NCBI RefSeq assembly: GCF_004745645.1
Contig: NZ_SRMB01000001.1
Coordinates: forward strand, 2,170,001 to 2,234,000
DNA length: 64,000 bases
Direction: 5' to 3'
Origin: Hymenobacter metallicola
GTDB lineage: Bacteria; Bacteroidota; Bacteroidia; Cytophagales; Hymenobacteraceae
Part shown: in pieces, positions 51,376 to 59,837 of the stretch
Numbering within the stretch: position 1 is the stretch's first letter
Layout of the letters: each line of letters opens with the position of its first letter
Made by a program: the position numbers and the translations under genes
The notes under the pieces: generated by a model
Told to the model about the DNA's origin: nothing
Databases searched by the model: none
Seen by the model: the letters and a program-made list of their open reading frames with translations, nothing else

Positions 51376-53034
51376 ATGAGCGCATTTCCCCCTTCATTTC
51401 TGACTTCCCTGGGTCTGGCACTACTCGTGCCGGCCGCTTCTTTCGCGCAAAGTGCTGCCTCGGCCACTACGCCCCCGGCCGCGGTGCAGCAGTGGACCCA
51501 CCTCGACCCGCAGAAGGACAAGGTAATGGGCATCAGCACCCAGCGCACCTACGAGGAACTGCTGAAAAACCGGACCGCCTCGCCCGTGCTGGTGGCCGTT
51601 ATCGACGCGGGCATCGACACCACCCACGAGGATTTGAAGCGGGTGCTGTGGAAAAATCCCAAGGAAATTGTCGGCAACGGCATCGACGACGATAAGAACG
51701 GCTACGTGGATGACATCCACGGCTGGAACTTTCTGGGTGGCAAAGACGGCCGCAACGTGGACGTGGACCTCTACGAGGAAACCCGCCTGGTTGCCAAGCT
51801 TAAGCCCCTCTACGAAGGCAAAGCCCGGACCTCCGTGCCCGCCGCCAAGCGCGCCGAGTACGACCTCTACCAGAAGGTGAAGAAGGACTACGCCGAGAAG
51901 GTGGAGGACGAGAAAAAGCAGCTCGAAGAATACAAGCCCCTGGGAGAAAGCCTCGCTGGCATCAACGAGCAGCTCAAAGCCGTGCTGGGCGTCGAGCGCG
52001 TCGATACGGCCGTGCTACGCCGTCCGCCGGTGAAGAACCCCGATGCCCGCCTTATTGGGCTTACTTCCCAGCTCTACGAAAGCCTGAAAGCCTCGGGGCT
52101 GCCCGATATGGACGCCGTGGTAAAGCAGATTCAGGAAGCCACTACTGAAACCGAGAAACACCTGAAATACTCGCTCAACCCCGACTTCAAGCCCCGTGCG
52201 GTGGTCGGCGACGACGAGGATAACGTAAAGGACCGCAACTACGGCAACCCCGACATTACCGGCCCCGACGCCCTGCACGGCACCCACGTGGCCGGCATCA
52301 TTGCCGCCGACCGCGACAATAACCTCGGTATTCAGGGCGTGGCCGGCGCTTCGGTGCGCATCATGGGCGTGCGGGCCGTGCCCAACGGCGACGAGCACGA
52401 CAAGGATGTAGCCAACGCCATTCGCTACGCCGTTGACAACGGCGCCCAGATTATCAACATGAGCTTTGGCAAGTACTACTCGCCCCACCGTGCGGCCGTG
52501 GAAGAAGCCATCCGCTACGCCGGCTCCAAGGGCGTGCTGCTGGTGCACGCGGCCGGCAACGAATCCAAGAACGTGGACGTGGTGACCCACTACCCGGCCC
52601 CGGTGCCCCTGGCAGGCACCGCCTACCCGAACTTTATTACGGTGGGCGCCTCGGGCAGCACCAACGACGAGCAGCTGACGGCCAATTTCTCCAACTACGG
52701 CAAGAAAGTCGACGTATTCGCCCCCGGCGTAGGCATTTATTCGACCATGCCGGGCAGCAAATACGGCAACGAAAGTGGCACCAGCATGGCCGCGCCCACC
52801 GTGGCCGGCGTAGCGGCAGTGCTCAAGTCGTACTTCCCCCAGCTCACGGCCACCGACTTGAAGCGCATCATTATGCAGTCGGCCCAGCCGGTGCATACCA
52901 AAGTACCCGTGCCCGGCGACAAGAAAACCGTGGACTTCACCCAGCTCTCGAGCACCGGTGGGGTAATCAACCTCTACAAAGCGGTACAACTGGCCGCTCA
53001 GCAAGCGCCGAAAGGCAGCAGCTCAGGCCAGTAA
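51376..53034 (+). CDS. Subtilisin-like serine peptidase (S8), secreted, with insertion
   Basis: 552 residues, signal peptide (SLGLALLVPAASFAQ). The triad is complete: Asp77 in VLVAVIDAGIDTTHEDL, His301 in LHGTHVAGIIA and Ser470 in GTSMAAPTVAGVAA. The 224 residues between Asp and His greatly exceed the 30-40 of subtilisin; the insert (about 130-290) is charged and helical (KVKKDYAEKVEDEKKQLEEYKPLGE) and may be a regulatory or binding module. No T9SS tail is visible, so it is probably periplasmic. Confidence 0.94.
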   Translation: MSAFPPSFLTSLGLALLVPAASFAQSAASATTPPAAVQQWTHLDPQKDKVMGISTQRTYEELLKNRTASPVLVAVIDAGIDTTHEDLKRVLWKNPKEIVGNGIDDDKNGYVDDIHGWNFLGGKDGRNVDVDLYEETRLVAKLKPLYEGKARTSVPAAKRAEYDLYQKVKKDYAEKVEDEKKQLEEYKPLGESLAGINEQLKAVLGVERVDTAVLRRPPVKNPDARLIGLTSQLYESLKASGLPDMDAVVKQIQEATTETEKHLKYSLNPDFKPRAVVGDDEDNVKDRNYGNPDITGPDALHGTHVAGIIAADRDNNLGIQGVAGASVRIMGVRAVPNGDEHDKDVANAIRYAVDNGAQIINMSFGKYYSPHRAAVEEAIRYAGSKGVLLVHAAGNESKNVDVVTHYPAPVPLAGTAYPNFITVGASGSTNDEQLTANFSNYGKKVDVFAPGVGIYSTMPGSKYGNESGTSMAAPTVAGVAAVLKSYFPQLTATDLKRIIMQSAQPVHTKVPVPGDKKTVDFTQLSSTGGVINLYKAVQLAAQQAPKGSSSGQ

Positions 53035-53057
53035 GCTGTTTTAGAAGCTTGTCCTAC

Positions 53058-53089
53058 AAAAAAGCAACGGCCCCGGTCGTTGCTTTTTT
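53058..53089 (+). terminator. Intrinsic terminator
   Basis: Twelve-pair A/T-flanked stem (53058-53069 with 53078-53089) and T6 tract, 23 bp after the peptidase stop. Confidence 0.85.
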
Positions 53090-53210
53090 GTATGCCCTTC
53101 GTACTACCCAAACCGGTGCCCATACTGGTTCTGTCAGGCTAGCTGAAAACTTATTGGCGCCAACGTCTGGCCTGTTGCGGCGTACTCAACAGTAAAGAAG
53201 CCTTAAGCAC

Positions 53211-54179
53211 ATGCTCATTCCCCAGCTCATCATGCTCGACAAGCTCCGCAAGCAGCCGCGCTCCACCCCGCCGCGCCGCCGGCGCCGGCCGCCCCGGGCT
53301 CTGGCCGCGCTGCGCAACCGGCGCCTGTGGCGGCGGCAGCTCACCAACGTGGCGTTTCTGATTGCCGGCATCTTCTCGGCGGCTTTGGGCCTGAAAGGGT
53401 TTCTGCTGCCCAACGGCTTCATCGACGGGGGCGTTACGGGCATTTCCCTGCTGATAGCCCGGGTTTTTGGTCTGCCCCTGCCCCTGCTCATCGTACTCAT
53501 CAATATTCCCTTCGTGGTGCTGGGCTATTTCCAGATAGACCGGCTCTTTGCCTTCAAAACCCTGCTCACGATTCTGGGCTTAGCTGGGGTGCTGGTCGTC
53601 GTTTCCTTTCCCATCCTAACCCAGGACAAGCTGCTGATTTCCGTCTTTGGGGGCTTTTTCCTGGGCGCCGGCATCGGGCTGGCCATGCGGGGCGGCGGGG
53701 TGCTCGACGGCACGGAAATCCTGGCCGTGTACCTGAGCAAGAAAACCAGCCTGACTATCGGCGACATCATCCTGGGCCTCAACATCCTGATTTTTGTGGT
53801 GGCCGCCGTGGTACTGTCCTTCGAAACGGCCCTTTATTCGATTCTGGCCTACCTGGCAGCTTCCAAAACCATCGACTTCATTATCGACGGCATCGAGGAA
53901 TACACCGGCGTCACCATCGTATCGGGCCGCAGCGACGCTATTCGCCGCATGATTACCGAAAAGCTCGGCCGGGGCGCTACCGTTTACAGCGGCAAGCGTG
54001 GCTACGGCGTGCGCGGTGAGCTGCCCCAGGCCGTCGACATTGTCTTCACCGTTATTACCCGCCTGGAGCTGGGCCGCCTCACCGATGAAGTCGAGAAAAT
54101 TGACCGCAGTGCGTTTCTGGTTATGCACAGCGTGAAAGAAACCAAAGGCGGCGTCATTAAAAAACGCCCTTTGCACTAG
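53211..54179 (+). CDS. YitT family membrane protein (DUF2179 C-terminal domain)
   Basis: 322 residues. Residues 20-205 contain five to six membrane helices with FLLPNGFIDGGVTGISLLIAR and RGGGVLDGTEILAVYLSKKTSLTIGD, the family hallmarks. The last 100 residues (EYTGVTIVSGRSDAIRRMITEKLGRGATVYSGKRGYG, VVFTVITRLELGRL-like) are the DUF2179 domain. An arginine-rich cytosolic N-terminus (RRRRRPPRALAALRNRRLWRRQ) precedes helix one. Role unknown. Start 53211; 53232 is possible. Confidence 0.92.
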   Translation: MLIPQLIMLDKLRKQPRSTPPRRRRRPPRALAALRNRRLWRRQLTNVAFLIAGIFSAALGLKGFLLPNGFIDGGVTGISLLIARVFGLPLPLLIVLINIPFVVLGYFQIDRLFAFKTLLTILGLAGVLVVVSFPILTQDKLLISVFGGFFLGAGIGLAMRGGGVLDGTEILAVYLSKKTSLTIGDIILGLNILIFVVAAVVLSFETALYSILAYLAASKTIDFIIDGIEEYTGVTIVSGRSDAIRRMITEKLGRGATVYSGKRGYGVRGELPQAVDIVFTVITRLELGRLTDEVEKIDRSAFLVMHSVKETKGGVIKKRPLH

Positions 54180-54299
54180 CAGGTTGCGGAAATGCCGGGA
54201 AGTTTGGCAGGTTCGTTTCCTTTCCCGGCGGCCTCGTCCACACCCTTACTAACCGGCAAGGAATTCCTAACCCAGCCTTCACCCCACCGCTGGGCTGCT

Positions 54300-54307
54300 T
54301 ACCTTTG
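54300..54307 (+). promoter_or_regulatory. -7-like box abutting the MOSC start
   Basis: TACCTTTG at 54300-54307, followed within 5 bp by the ATG at 54312. If used, transcription would start at or next to the initiation codon. No -33 element at the usual spacing. Confidence 0.3.
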
Positions 54308-54311
54308 GGGC

Positions 54312-55127
54312 ATGTCTGCCTCCCTTGTTCTTTCCGACCTGTACCTATACCCCGTTAAGTCATTAGGGGGAATTCGCGTTACCGAAGCCGTAGTAGAAGC
54401 CCGTGGTTTGCGCCACGACCGCCGCTGGCTGATTGTGGATGAGCGCAACCAGTTCATGACCCAGCGCCAGACGGCCGACATGGCCCTGCTCAAAGTACAA
54501 CCTGCCTACAATGGCTTTCTGCTGGTTCACTCGGCCCGCCCCGACTTGCTGCCGCTCTACATTCCTTTTGAAGCGACGCCCGAGCGCACCTTGTTTGTGA
54601 CCATCTGGGATGATATGGTATTCGCCTGGCGGGGCGCTCCGGAGGCCGACGCTTGGCTAACCGAGGCCCTGGGCCGGGTCTGCAAGCTGGTGTACATGTC
54701 GGACATGGTGATGCGGGGCACCGACGGGGGTGAGGTGGCCGGCCACGTAAGCTTCGCCGATGCGTATCCCTTTCTCGTGATTGGGGAGGCGTCGCTGGCC
54801 GAGCTGAACTCCCGCCTGGCCCAGCCCGTGCCCATGGACCGGTTTCGGCCCAACCTGGTATTTACCGGGGGAGCGCCCTACGCGGAAGACACCTGGCGGG
54901 AATTCCAGATCGGCGAGCTGCCCTTTCGGGGCGTGCGGCCCTGCGGCCGCTGCGTCGTCACGACCATCAATCAGGAAACCGCCCAAAAATCGGCCGAACC
55001 CCTGCGGACTATGGCTCCCTACCGCACCCAGGGCAACAAGGTGATGTTTGGCTTGAACACTACTGGGCCCGGCCGGGGCTTGCTGCGCGTGGGCGACGTG
55101 CTGACGGTGCAGAAAAGCGCAGAATAG
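54312..55127 (+). CDS. MOSC domain protein
   Basis: 271 residues. MOSC proteins bind sulfur-carrying molybdenum cofactors in molybdenum reductases such as mARC/YcbX. MOSC N-terminal beta-barrel (LSDLYLYPVKSLGGIRVTEAVVEARGLRHDRRWLIVDE) then the MOSC domain ending in GVRPCGRCVVTTINQET, whose Cys is the ligand to molybdenum. The ATG at 54312 lies just 5 bp after a TACCTTTG -7-like box, hinting at a leaderless or very short leader. Confidence 0.92.
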   Translation: MSASLVLSDLYLYPVKSLGGIRVTEAVVEARGLRHDRRWLIVDERNQFMTQRQTADMALLKVQPAYNGFLLVHSARPDLLPLYIPFEATPERTLFVTIWDDMVFAWRGAPEADAWLTEALGRVCKLVYMSDMVMRGTDGGEVAGHVSFADAYPFLVIGEASLAELNSRLAQPVPMDRFRPNLVFTGGAPYAEDTWREFQIGELPFRGVRPCGRCVVTTINQETAQKSAEPLRTMAPYRTQGNKVMFGLNTTGPGRGLLRVGDVLTVQKSAE

Positions 55128-55225
55128 CACCTCTCCTGGTAGCTTCGAAAGCCAATTCGGGCCTTTCAACGGGCTACCGACCCAGATCAGCCAATTCATG
55201 GGATATCATAAAGTTATGGCCTTAG

Positions 55226-55256
55226 TTTGTCGCCTGCCAAAATCATAGTAGCTTTG
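55226..55256 (+). promoter_or_regulatory. Strong consensus promoter upstream of the DUF547 gene
   Basis: TTTG at 55226-55229, a 19-bp spacer, and TAGCTTTG at 55249-55256 match the Bacteroidota TTTG-N19-TAnnTTTG consensus fully. The gene start lies at 55398, so the leader would be about 130 nt. Confidence 0.65.
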
Positions 55257-55397
55257 AAAAGCAATTAAAACCACAAATAATTCTACTAATTTATCTGGCC
55301 TCTTTTTTGTGCCATCATAGTAGAGCTAGTTGTGCTAAAGGTGGTTTGCCGGGCTACCTTTTGCTGTTCCGCCCTCCCTCCGACACCTATTCTGCAA

Positions 55398-56207
55398 ATG
55401 AAAAATTCCTCTGCGTTTACCTGGCTAGTGGCACTGCTAACGTGGTTTGCCAGTAGCTTACCCACTGCTGAGCTGCAGGCAGAGGATACCCCGCCCACGC
55501 ATTTCTTGCACACAAGCTGGACCGACCTGCTGCGGAAGCACGTCACCCGGGAAGGCTACGTCGATTACGAAAGCTTTCTGGACGACGAAGACCAGCTCGA
55601 TGGCTACTTGCAGAGCCTGCGCAAAACCGCTCCCGACGCGACCTGGTCGAAAGCGGAAACCGAAGCCTACTGGCTGAATGTGTACAATGCGGCCACCATC
55701 TACACGGTGCTGCAGTACTACCCGGTAGCCAGCATTAATGAAATTCGGGTCAAGGTGCTCAAAGGCTACCAGACGGTATGGGAAGCCGACGCCGTGAACG
55801 TGGGGGGCAAGATGTACTCGCTCAACGCCATTGAAAAGCAAATTTTGCGGGCCCAGTTTCAGGACCCCCGCGTACATTTCGCCCTGGTTCCAGCGGCCTC
55901 TTCCTCCCCACCCTTGCTTAACGAAGCCTACGACGGAGCCCGCCTCAATCAGCAGCTCGACGCGCAGGCGCGCTTGTTCCTGGCCCGCCCCGCCCTGAAC
56001 CAGATTTCGCCCACCCAGGTGCGGCTTTCCAGCCTGTTCGACTGGTACGCCGCCGAGTTTGGCGAAGGCCCCAAGCTTATTGCCTTCCTGAACCGCTACG
56101 CCGCCAACAAGATCGAGCCCACGGCCACTGTCGAGTTTCTGCCCTTCGACTGGTCCTTGAACAACCGCAAGCATACGCCCGATACCCAGGCCCTGCAGCG
56201 CCGCTAG
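55398..56207 (+). CDS. DUF547 protein, exported
   Basis: 269 residues. A signal peptide (FTWLVALLTWFASSLPTAELQA) supports the ATG at 55398, over an in-frame start at 55332. Domain DUF547 runs over residues 40-255: WTDLLRKHVTREGYVDYESF, AYWLNVYNAATIYTVLQYYP, VNVGGKMYSLNAIEKQILR, RVHFALVPAASSSPPLLNEAYDGARL and FDWYAAEFGEG. Catalytic or binding role unknown; family proteins are common in Bacteroidota and glutaredoxin-linked loci. Confidence 0.93.
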   Translation: MKNSSAFTWLVALLTWFASSLPTAELQAEDTPPTHFLHTSWTDLLRKHVTREGYVDYESFLDDEDQLDGYLQSLRKTAPDATWSKAETEAYWLNVYNAATIYTVLQYYPVASINEIRVKVLKGYQTVWEADAVNVGGKMYSLNAIEKQILRAQFQDPRVHFALVPAASSSPPLLNEAYDGARLNQQLDAQARLFLARPALNQISPTQVRLSSLFDWYAAEFGEGPKLIAFLNRYAANKIEPTATVEFLPFDWSLNNRKHTPDTQALQRR

Positions 56208-56235
56208 CGGCCGGGCTTACTTTTCAGGTATTCTC

Positions 56236-56270
56236 AAACTCCGAACCCCCCAGGACTTCGGAGTTTTTTT
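56236..56270 (+). terminator. Intrinsic terminator
   Basis: Ten-bp stem (56236-56245 with 56257-56266), 11-nt loop, T8 run. It sits 29 bp after the DUF547 stop. Confidence 0.9.
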
Positions 56271-56327
56271 TATTGTTTTTCGCGCAGCCAGGGCGGCTTT
56301 TTCCGGGTTTTGGTGTTTGCCTAGCCT

Positions 56328-56999
56328 ATGAATCGAGAATTCCTTCTGACGTTCCTACGCGACTTAGCCGCCAACAACCACAAAACCTGGATGGATGCCC
56401 ACCGTGGCGACTATCATAAAGCCCGAGCCATTTTCACGGAGCTGACGGCTGAGTTAATTCAGGGTAGCCAGCGTTTCGAGCCGCGCCTAACTGGCCTGAC
56501 ACCTTCCGACGTGATGTTTCGCATCAATAAAAACGACCGGTTTCAGCAGAGCGACGAGCCCTACAAGCGCCACATGGGCTCGGGCCTCAAGCCCGGCGGC
56601 CGTCATAGTCCCTGGGCCGGCTATTTCGTGGCCGTGGAGCCCGGGGGCGAAACCTACGTGGGCGCCGGCCGCTGGCTGCCCGAACCCGCCCAGCTGGCCC
56701 GCATCCGCCAGGAAATCCACTACTCTCCCGCTACTTTCCACGGCCTGCGCCAGGCCCCGGCTCTGCTGCGCGAGTTTCCGAAAGGCCTGGACATGAGCCA
56801 AAGCCTGCGTACTGCCCCGAAAGGCTACGACCGCCACGATCCGGATATTGAGTGGCTGCGGCTGAAAAGCTTCTTTGTGTGGCGCTCCTTCGCCGATGAA
56901 GAAGTGCTTCGCCCTGATTTCCCAGCTAAGGTGCTTACCGCCTGGCAAGCGGCGCAGCCCTGGGTGCAGTTTCTGAACGAAGCCATGACCGAAGCCTAA
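56328..56999 (+). CDS. DUF2461 (TIGR02453) family protein
   Basis: 223 residues. LRDLAANNHKTWMDAHRGDY near the N-terminus, FRINKNDRFQQSDEPYKRHMG and WAGYFVAVEPGGETYVGAGRW are the family hallmarks; FFVWRSFADEEVLRPDFPAKV closes the C-terminal half. No signal peptide and no known activity. It lies alone between strong terminators. Confidence 0.94.
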   Translation: MNREFLLTFLRDLAANNHKTWMDAHRGDYHKARAIFTELTAELIQGSQRFEPRLTGLTPSDVMFRINKNDRFQQSDEPYKRHMGSGLKPGGRHSPWAGYFVAVEPGGETYVGAGRWLPEPAQLARIRQEIHYSPATFHGLRQAPALLREFPKGLDMSQSLRTAPKGYDRHDPDIEWLRLKSFFVWRSFADEEVLRPDFPAKVLTAWQAAQPWVQFLNEAMTEA

Positions 57000-57031
57000 G
57001 GCGTCCACCTTCGCATCAGCTATAAAAAGAC

Positions 57032-57066
57032 AAAAAGCCCCGCTGGATTTACCAGCGGGGCTTTTT
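57032..57066. terminator. Bidirectional terminator
   Basis: Perfect 15-bp stem (57032-57046 with 57052-57066) and 5-nt loop between the convergent DUF2461 and kinase genes. Confidence 0.92.
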
Positions 57067-57083
57067 GGTTGCCATATCCGGCT

Positions 57084-57707
57084 CTAAAACAAGCCGAACA
57101 GCGTACTATTAATCTTGTCGATAATAACGCCGAGGTCTTCGGGGTTATTCACGTAATCGAGATTATTCACGTCCACTATCAGCAGCTTGCCATACTTGTA
57201 GTTGCTGATCCACCGCTCGTAGTGTTCGTTCAGATTTTTGAGGTACTCAATCTTAATGTTGTTCTCGTAGTCGCGGTTGCGCTTCTCGATCTGCTGAATA
57301 AGCTTGGGCAGATCGGCCTTCAGGTACAGGAGCAAATCCGGGGCGTCCACCATGCTGATCATCGACTCGAACAAGGCCAGGTAGTTTTGGTGGTCCCGGT
57401 CGCTCATCAAGCCCGACTCGTGCAAGTTGGCCGCGAAAATATGCGCGTCCTCGTAGATGGTGCGGTCCTGAATGACGCCTTTGCTGGCACTCTGCAGCTT
57501 TTTGATGTGCTGCGTCTGGCGGAAGCGGCTATTCAGAAAGTACACCTGCAGGTGAAATGCCCAGCGCGGCATATCGTCGTAGAAGTCCTTCAGATACGGG
57601 TTGTGGTCGACATCCTCCAGGAAAACTTCCCAGTTGAAATGATGCGCCAGTTTATTAGCCAGCGTGGTTTTGCCGGCTCCAATGTTGCCGACGATTGCAA
57701 TGTGCAT
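57084..57707 (-). CDS. Deoxynucleoside kinase
   Basis: 207 residues. The P-loop is GNIGAGKT (residues 7-14), and the family motifs VFLEDVDHNPYLKDFY, the DRTIYEDAHIF active-site segment (with Glu and Arg) and LLYLKADLPKLIQQIEKRNRDYE follow. It phosphorylates deoxynucleosides (dAK/dGK or dTK-like) for salvage. The ATG at 57707 is followed immediately by the P-loop strand MHIAIVGNIGAGK. Confidence 0.95.
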   Translation of the reverse strand: MHIAIVGNIGAGKTTLANKLAHHFNWEVFLEDVDHNPYLKDFYDDMPRWAFHLQVYFLNSRFRQTQHIKKLQSASKGVIQDRTIYEDAHIFAANLHESGLMSDRDHQNYLALFESMISMVDAPDLLLYLKADLPKLIQQIEKRNRDYENNIKIEYLKNLNEHYERWISNYKYGKLLIVDVNNLDYVNNPEDLGVIIDKINSTLFGLF

Positions 57708-57834
57708 GAGCGGGGTGCGGTAGCGAAACGAGAAAAGAGCCTACAAAAGTAGCGGAAAGCGTCCAACTCCGAGCACCTTAACTTGGCGGCTGAGCATATT
57801 GCCTCTGTCCGTTAAAATCAGTATCTTAATTATC

Positions 57835-57867
57835 CAATGCGCTTCAGCTTGGACACACTGCGCATTG
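57835..57867. repeat. Short inverted repeat upstream of the STAS-like gene
   Basis: CAATGCGC (57835-57842) and GCGCATTG (57860-57867), 17 nt apart, about 110 bp before the start of the next gene. Confidence 0.35.
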
Positions 57868-57976
57868 CTGAGCCGCCCGGCAACCTGGCCTTACACCGGT
57901 GGCGGCTTCCGGCGCTGGGGCCTAGCTTGCGAAGCGTTGTCAGCTCTTGTTTGCTCTACCTCCCGCCCTTTTCTGC

Positions 57977-58420
57977 ATGACGACCTTATCCACTATCTAC
58001 ACCGACTTGGGCACCGTGCTTGATGCACATGGCCAGCCGATTGCCTCGTTCCGGATTTACCCCGAGCAGCAGCTTCTCTATATTCGCTGGACGGGCAACC
58101 TGACCGGGGCAGAAGTAGTGCGGGTGGCAACTGCGGCGGGTCCTGTTCAGCAGCAGTACCGCTGTCCGCTGCTGCTCAACGACAAAACGGACTCTACGGG
58201 CGAATGGTCGGAGGCGCTGCCGTGGCTGGAATACGAGTGGCTGCCCCAGGCTATTGAAAGTGGCCTGCGGGCCTTTGCCTACGTTTTCTCCCCCGATATG
58301 CACAACCAGGGCATCAGCATCGAGTTTGCGGATCGGGTAGCCCAGCATCTGCCCATCCAACTGTTCTACGATGTAAGCTCGGCCTGGGAGTGGCTGCGCC
58401 GCCAGCGCGTGGCAGCCTAG
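57977..58420 (+). CDS. STAS/SpoIIAA-like small cytosolic protein
   Basis: 147 residues, ATG at 57977; the longer frame from 57947 would add a hydrophobic start. It has alternating strands and helices (ASFRIYPEQQLLYIRWTGNLTGAEVVRVATAAG, LPWLEYEWLPQAIESGLRAFAYVFSPD, PIQLFYDVSSAWEWLRRQ) that fit a STAS or SpoIIAA-like fold found often in Hymenobacter. No phosphorylatable serine at the anti-sigma-antagonist position is obvious, so a signalling role is only a guess. Confidence 0.65.
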   Translation: MTTLSTIYTDLGTVLDAHGQPIASFRIYPEQQLLYIRWTGNLTGAEVVRVATAAGPVQQQYRCPLLLNDKTDSTGEWSEALPWLEYEWLPQAIESGLRAFAYVFSPDMHNQGISIEFADRVAQHLPIQLFYDVSSAWEWLRRQRVAA

Positions 58421-58426
58421 AAAGCC

Positions 58427-58452
58427 AAAAAGCGCCCGTTGAGGCGCTTTTT
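58427..58452. terminator. Bidirectional terminator
   Basis: Ten-bp stem (58427-58436 with 58443-58452), 6-nt loop, between convergent genes. Confidence 0.88.
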
Positions 58453-58476
58453 GGGAGGAAGGCCACCGCCGGCAGC

Positions 58477-59142
58477 TTATTCCTTCATGATGTCCTTCAC
58501 GTCGCGGGCCTTCTCCAGGGTACGGAACTCGGCCTGCCAGGAACGGATACGGACCCGCTCCTCCAGGGGCAGTTGCTCGCGCACCTGCTCGTAGCGCGCA
58601 TTCAGGCGCTCCAGCACGGCACCGGCGGCGCTCCAGTCGGCTTGCGTCCAGGTGCGGCGCTGCTCGCGGGTATTTTCCAGCAGGTGCAGATACAGCTCGG
58701 GCAGCTCGTTGGCCCGGGCCTTACTGATGGTCACCGTCTCGTTGAGCAGGCGGCGCTGGGCCGTGTTGGCGGTTTCGGGCTCCCGGGCGGCAGCATCGAG
58801 GCTATCCTGCTTGGACTCCCAGTTCTGGTAGCGCTTTTTCTGAGTGGAGTACTCGCGCTTCGACTGGCTCGAGAGGCTGTCCACGGCTTTGTCCAGACGC
58901 TTGCTCTGGCGTTCGAAGTCTTCTTTAATGCGGGGCAATTCGCGGCGCACGCCCACTTCGGCCCGGTCCAACTTGTCGTTAACCCAGTCGCTGAACACGT
59001 CCAGGTCCCGCTCGATGGCCGAGGGAGTGGAGGCCGAGGGCTGCTTCTTGGCCGGGGTAGATTTTTGCTGGGCCGTGGCCTGCAGCATCGTCGTGCTGAG
59101 GATGACGGCCAGTAAGCTTATCGGAAGCAGGAAACGTTTCAT
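58477..59142 (-). CDS. Secreted coiled-coil protein, unknown function
   Basis: 221 residues. Signal peptide (LLPISLLAVILSTTMLQATAQ) at the Met at 59142. The mature part is almost all charged helix with heptad spacing (WVNDKLDRAEVGVRRELPRIKEDFERQSKRLDKAVDSLSSQSKREYSTQKKRYQNWESKQ). It may be a DUF6565-like protein, but I am unsure. A longer frame up to 59730 runs antisense to the GNAT gene and is rejected. Confidence 0.75.
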   Translation of the reverse strand: MKRFLLPISLLAVILSTTMLQATAQQKSTPAKKQPSASTPSAIERDLDVFSDWVNDKLDRAEVGVRRELPRIKEDFERQSKRLDKAVDSLSSQSKREYSTQKKRYQNWESKQDSLDAAAREPETANTAQRRLLNETVTISKARANELPELYLHLLENTREQRRTWTQADWSAAGAVLERLNARYEQVREQLPLEERVRIRSWQAEFRTLEKARDVKDIMKE

Positions 59143-59280
59143 AAGGCAGGGTGCAGAGCGAAAGTATACGAACGACGGGGAAAGCAGTCGTCGTGTGCCT
59201 CTTGGCAATTTCTGGCCCAAAACGTGGTTTGGCGCGGTCGAGGTTCGTTTTTTCGCTAAAAAATGCCGTTTTTGCACCAT

Positions 59281-59799
59281 ATGTCTGCTTCCCTGCCTAC
59301 TGCTATTACCATTCAGCCCGCCACGCTGGCCGATATTCCGACGATTATCCAGCTGGCCGAAGCCACGTGGGAGCCGACCTACCGCTTCATTATTTCGAAG
59401 GATCAGATCGAGTATATGTACCGCGTGATTTATACGCCTACTTCTCTGCAGCGGCAGATGAGCGAGGAGGGTCATACCTTTCTGCTGCTCTACGCCGAGG
59501 GCCACCCGGCCGGCTACGCATCCTTTTCCCGTCTCCCCGCCGGCGACGCGCTGTTCAAGCTCCACAAAATCTATATTCTGCCGTCCCACCAGGGCCAGGG
59601 CCTGGGGCAAAACCTGATTGAGGCCGTGGAACAAGCTACCCGTCAAATCGGGGGCAAGACCCTGGAACTGAACGTAAACCGGCACAACCCGGCTATTTCC
59701 TTTTATGAGCGCCTGGGCTTTCAGCGCCACCGCGAGGAGGATATTGCCATCGGGCCTTATTGGATGAATGACTACGTAATGCGCAAGGAACTCGCGTAA
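59281..59799 (+). CDS. GNAT family N-acetyltransferase
   Basis: 172 residues. GNAT fold with strands ITIQPATLADIPTIIQLAE, the acetyl-CoA loop QGQGLGQNLIEAV (Q/RxxGxG/A) and LELNVNRHNPAISFYERLGF at the C-terminal half, typical of the RimI-like or spermidine-like acetyltransferases. ATG 59281 is used; 59263 is also in frame. Acceptor substrate unknown. Confidence 0.93.
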   Translation: MSASLPTAITIQPATLADIPTIIQLAEATWEPTYRFIISKDQIEYMYRVIYTPTSLQRQMSEEGHTFLLLYAEGHPAGYASFSRLPAGDALFKLHKIYILPSHQGQGLGQNLIEAVEQATRQIGGKTLELNVNRHNPAISFYERLGFQRHREEDIAIGPYWMNDYVMRKELA

Positions 59800-59837
59800 T
59801 TGCGCAGTCTTAGCGCCTACTTCTTTTCAGTTCCCGC

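Noticed and set aside
59143..59730. Upstream extension of the coiled-coil protein gene to 417 residues
   Set aside because: The extension is antisense to the GNAT gene and the internal Met at 59142 begins a clear signal peptide.
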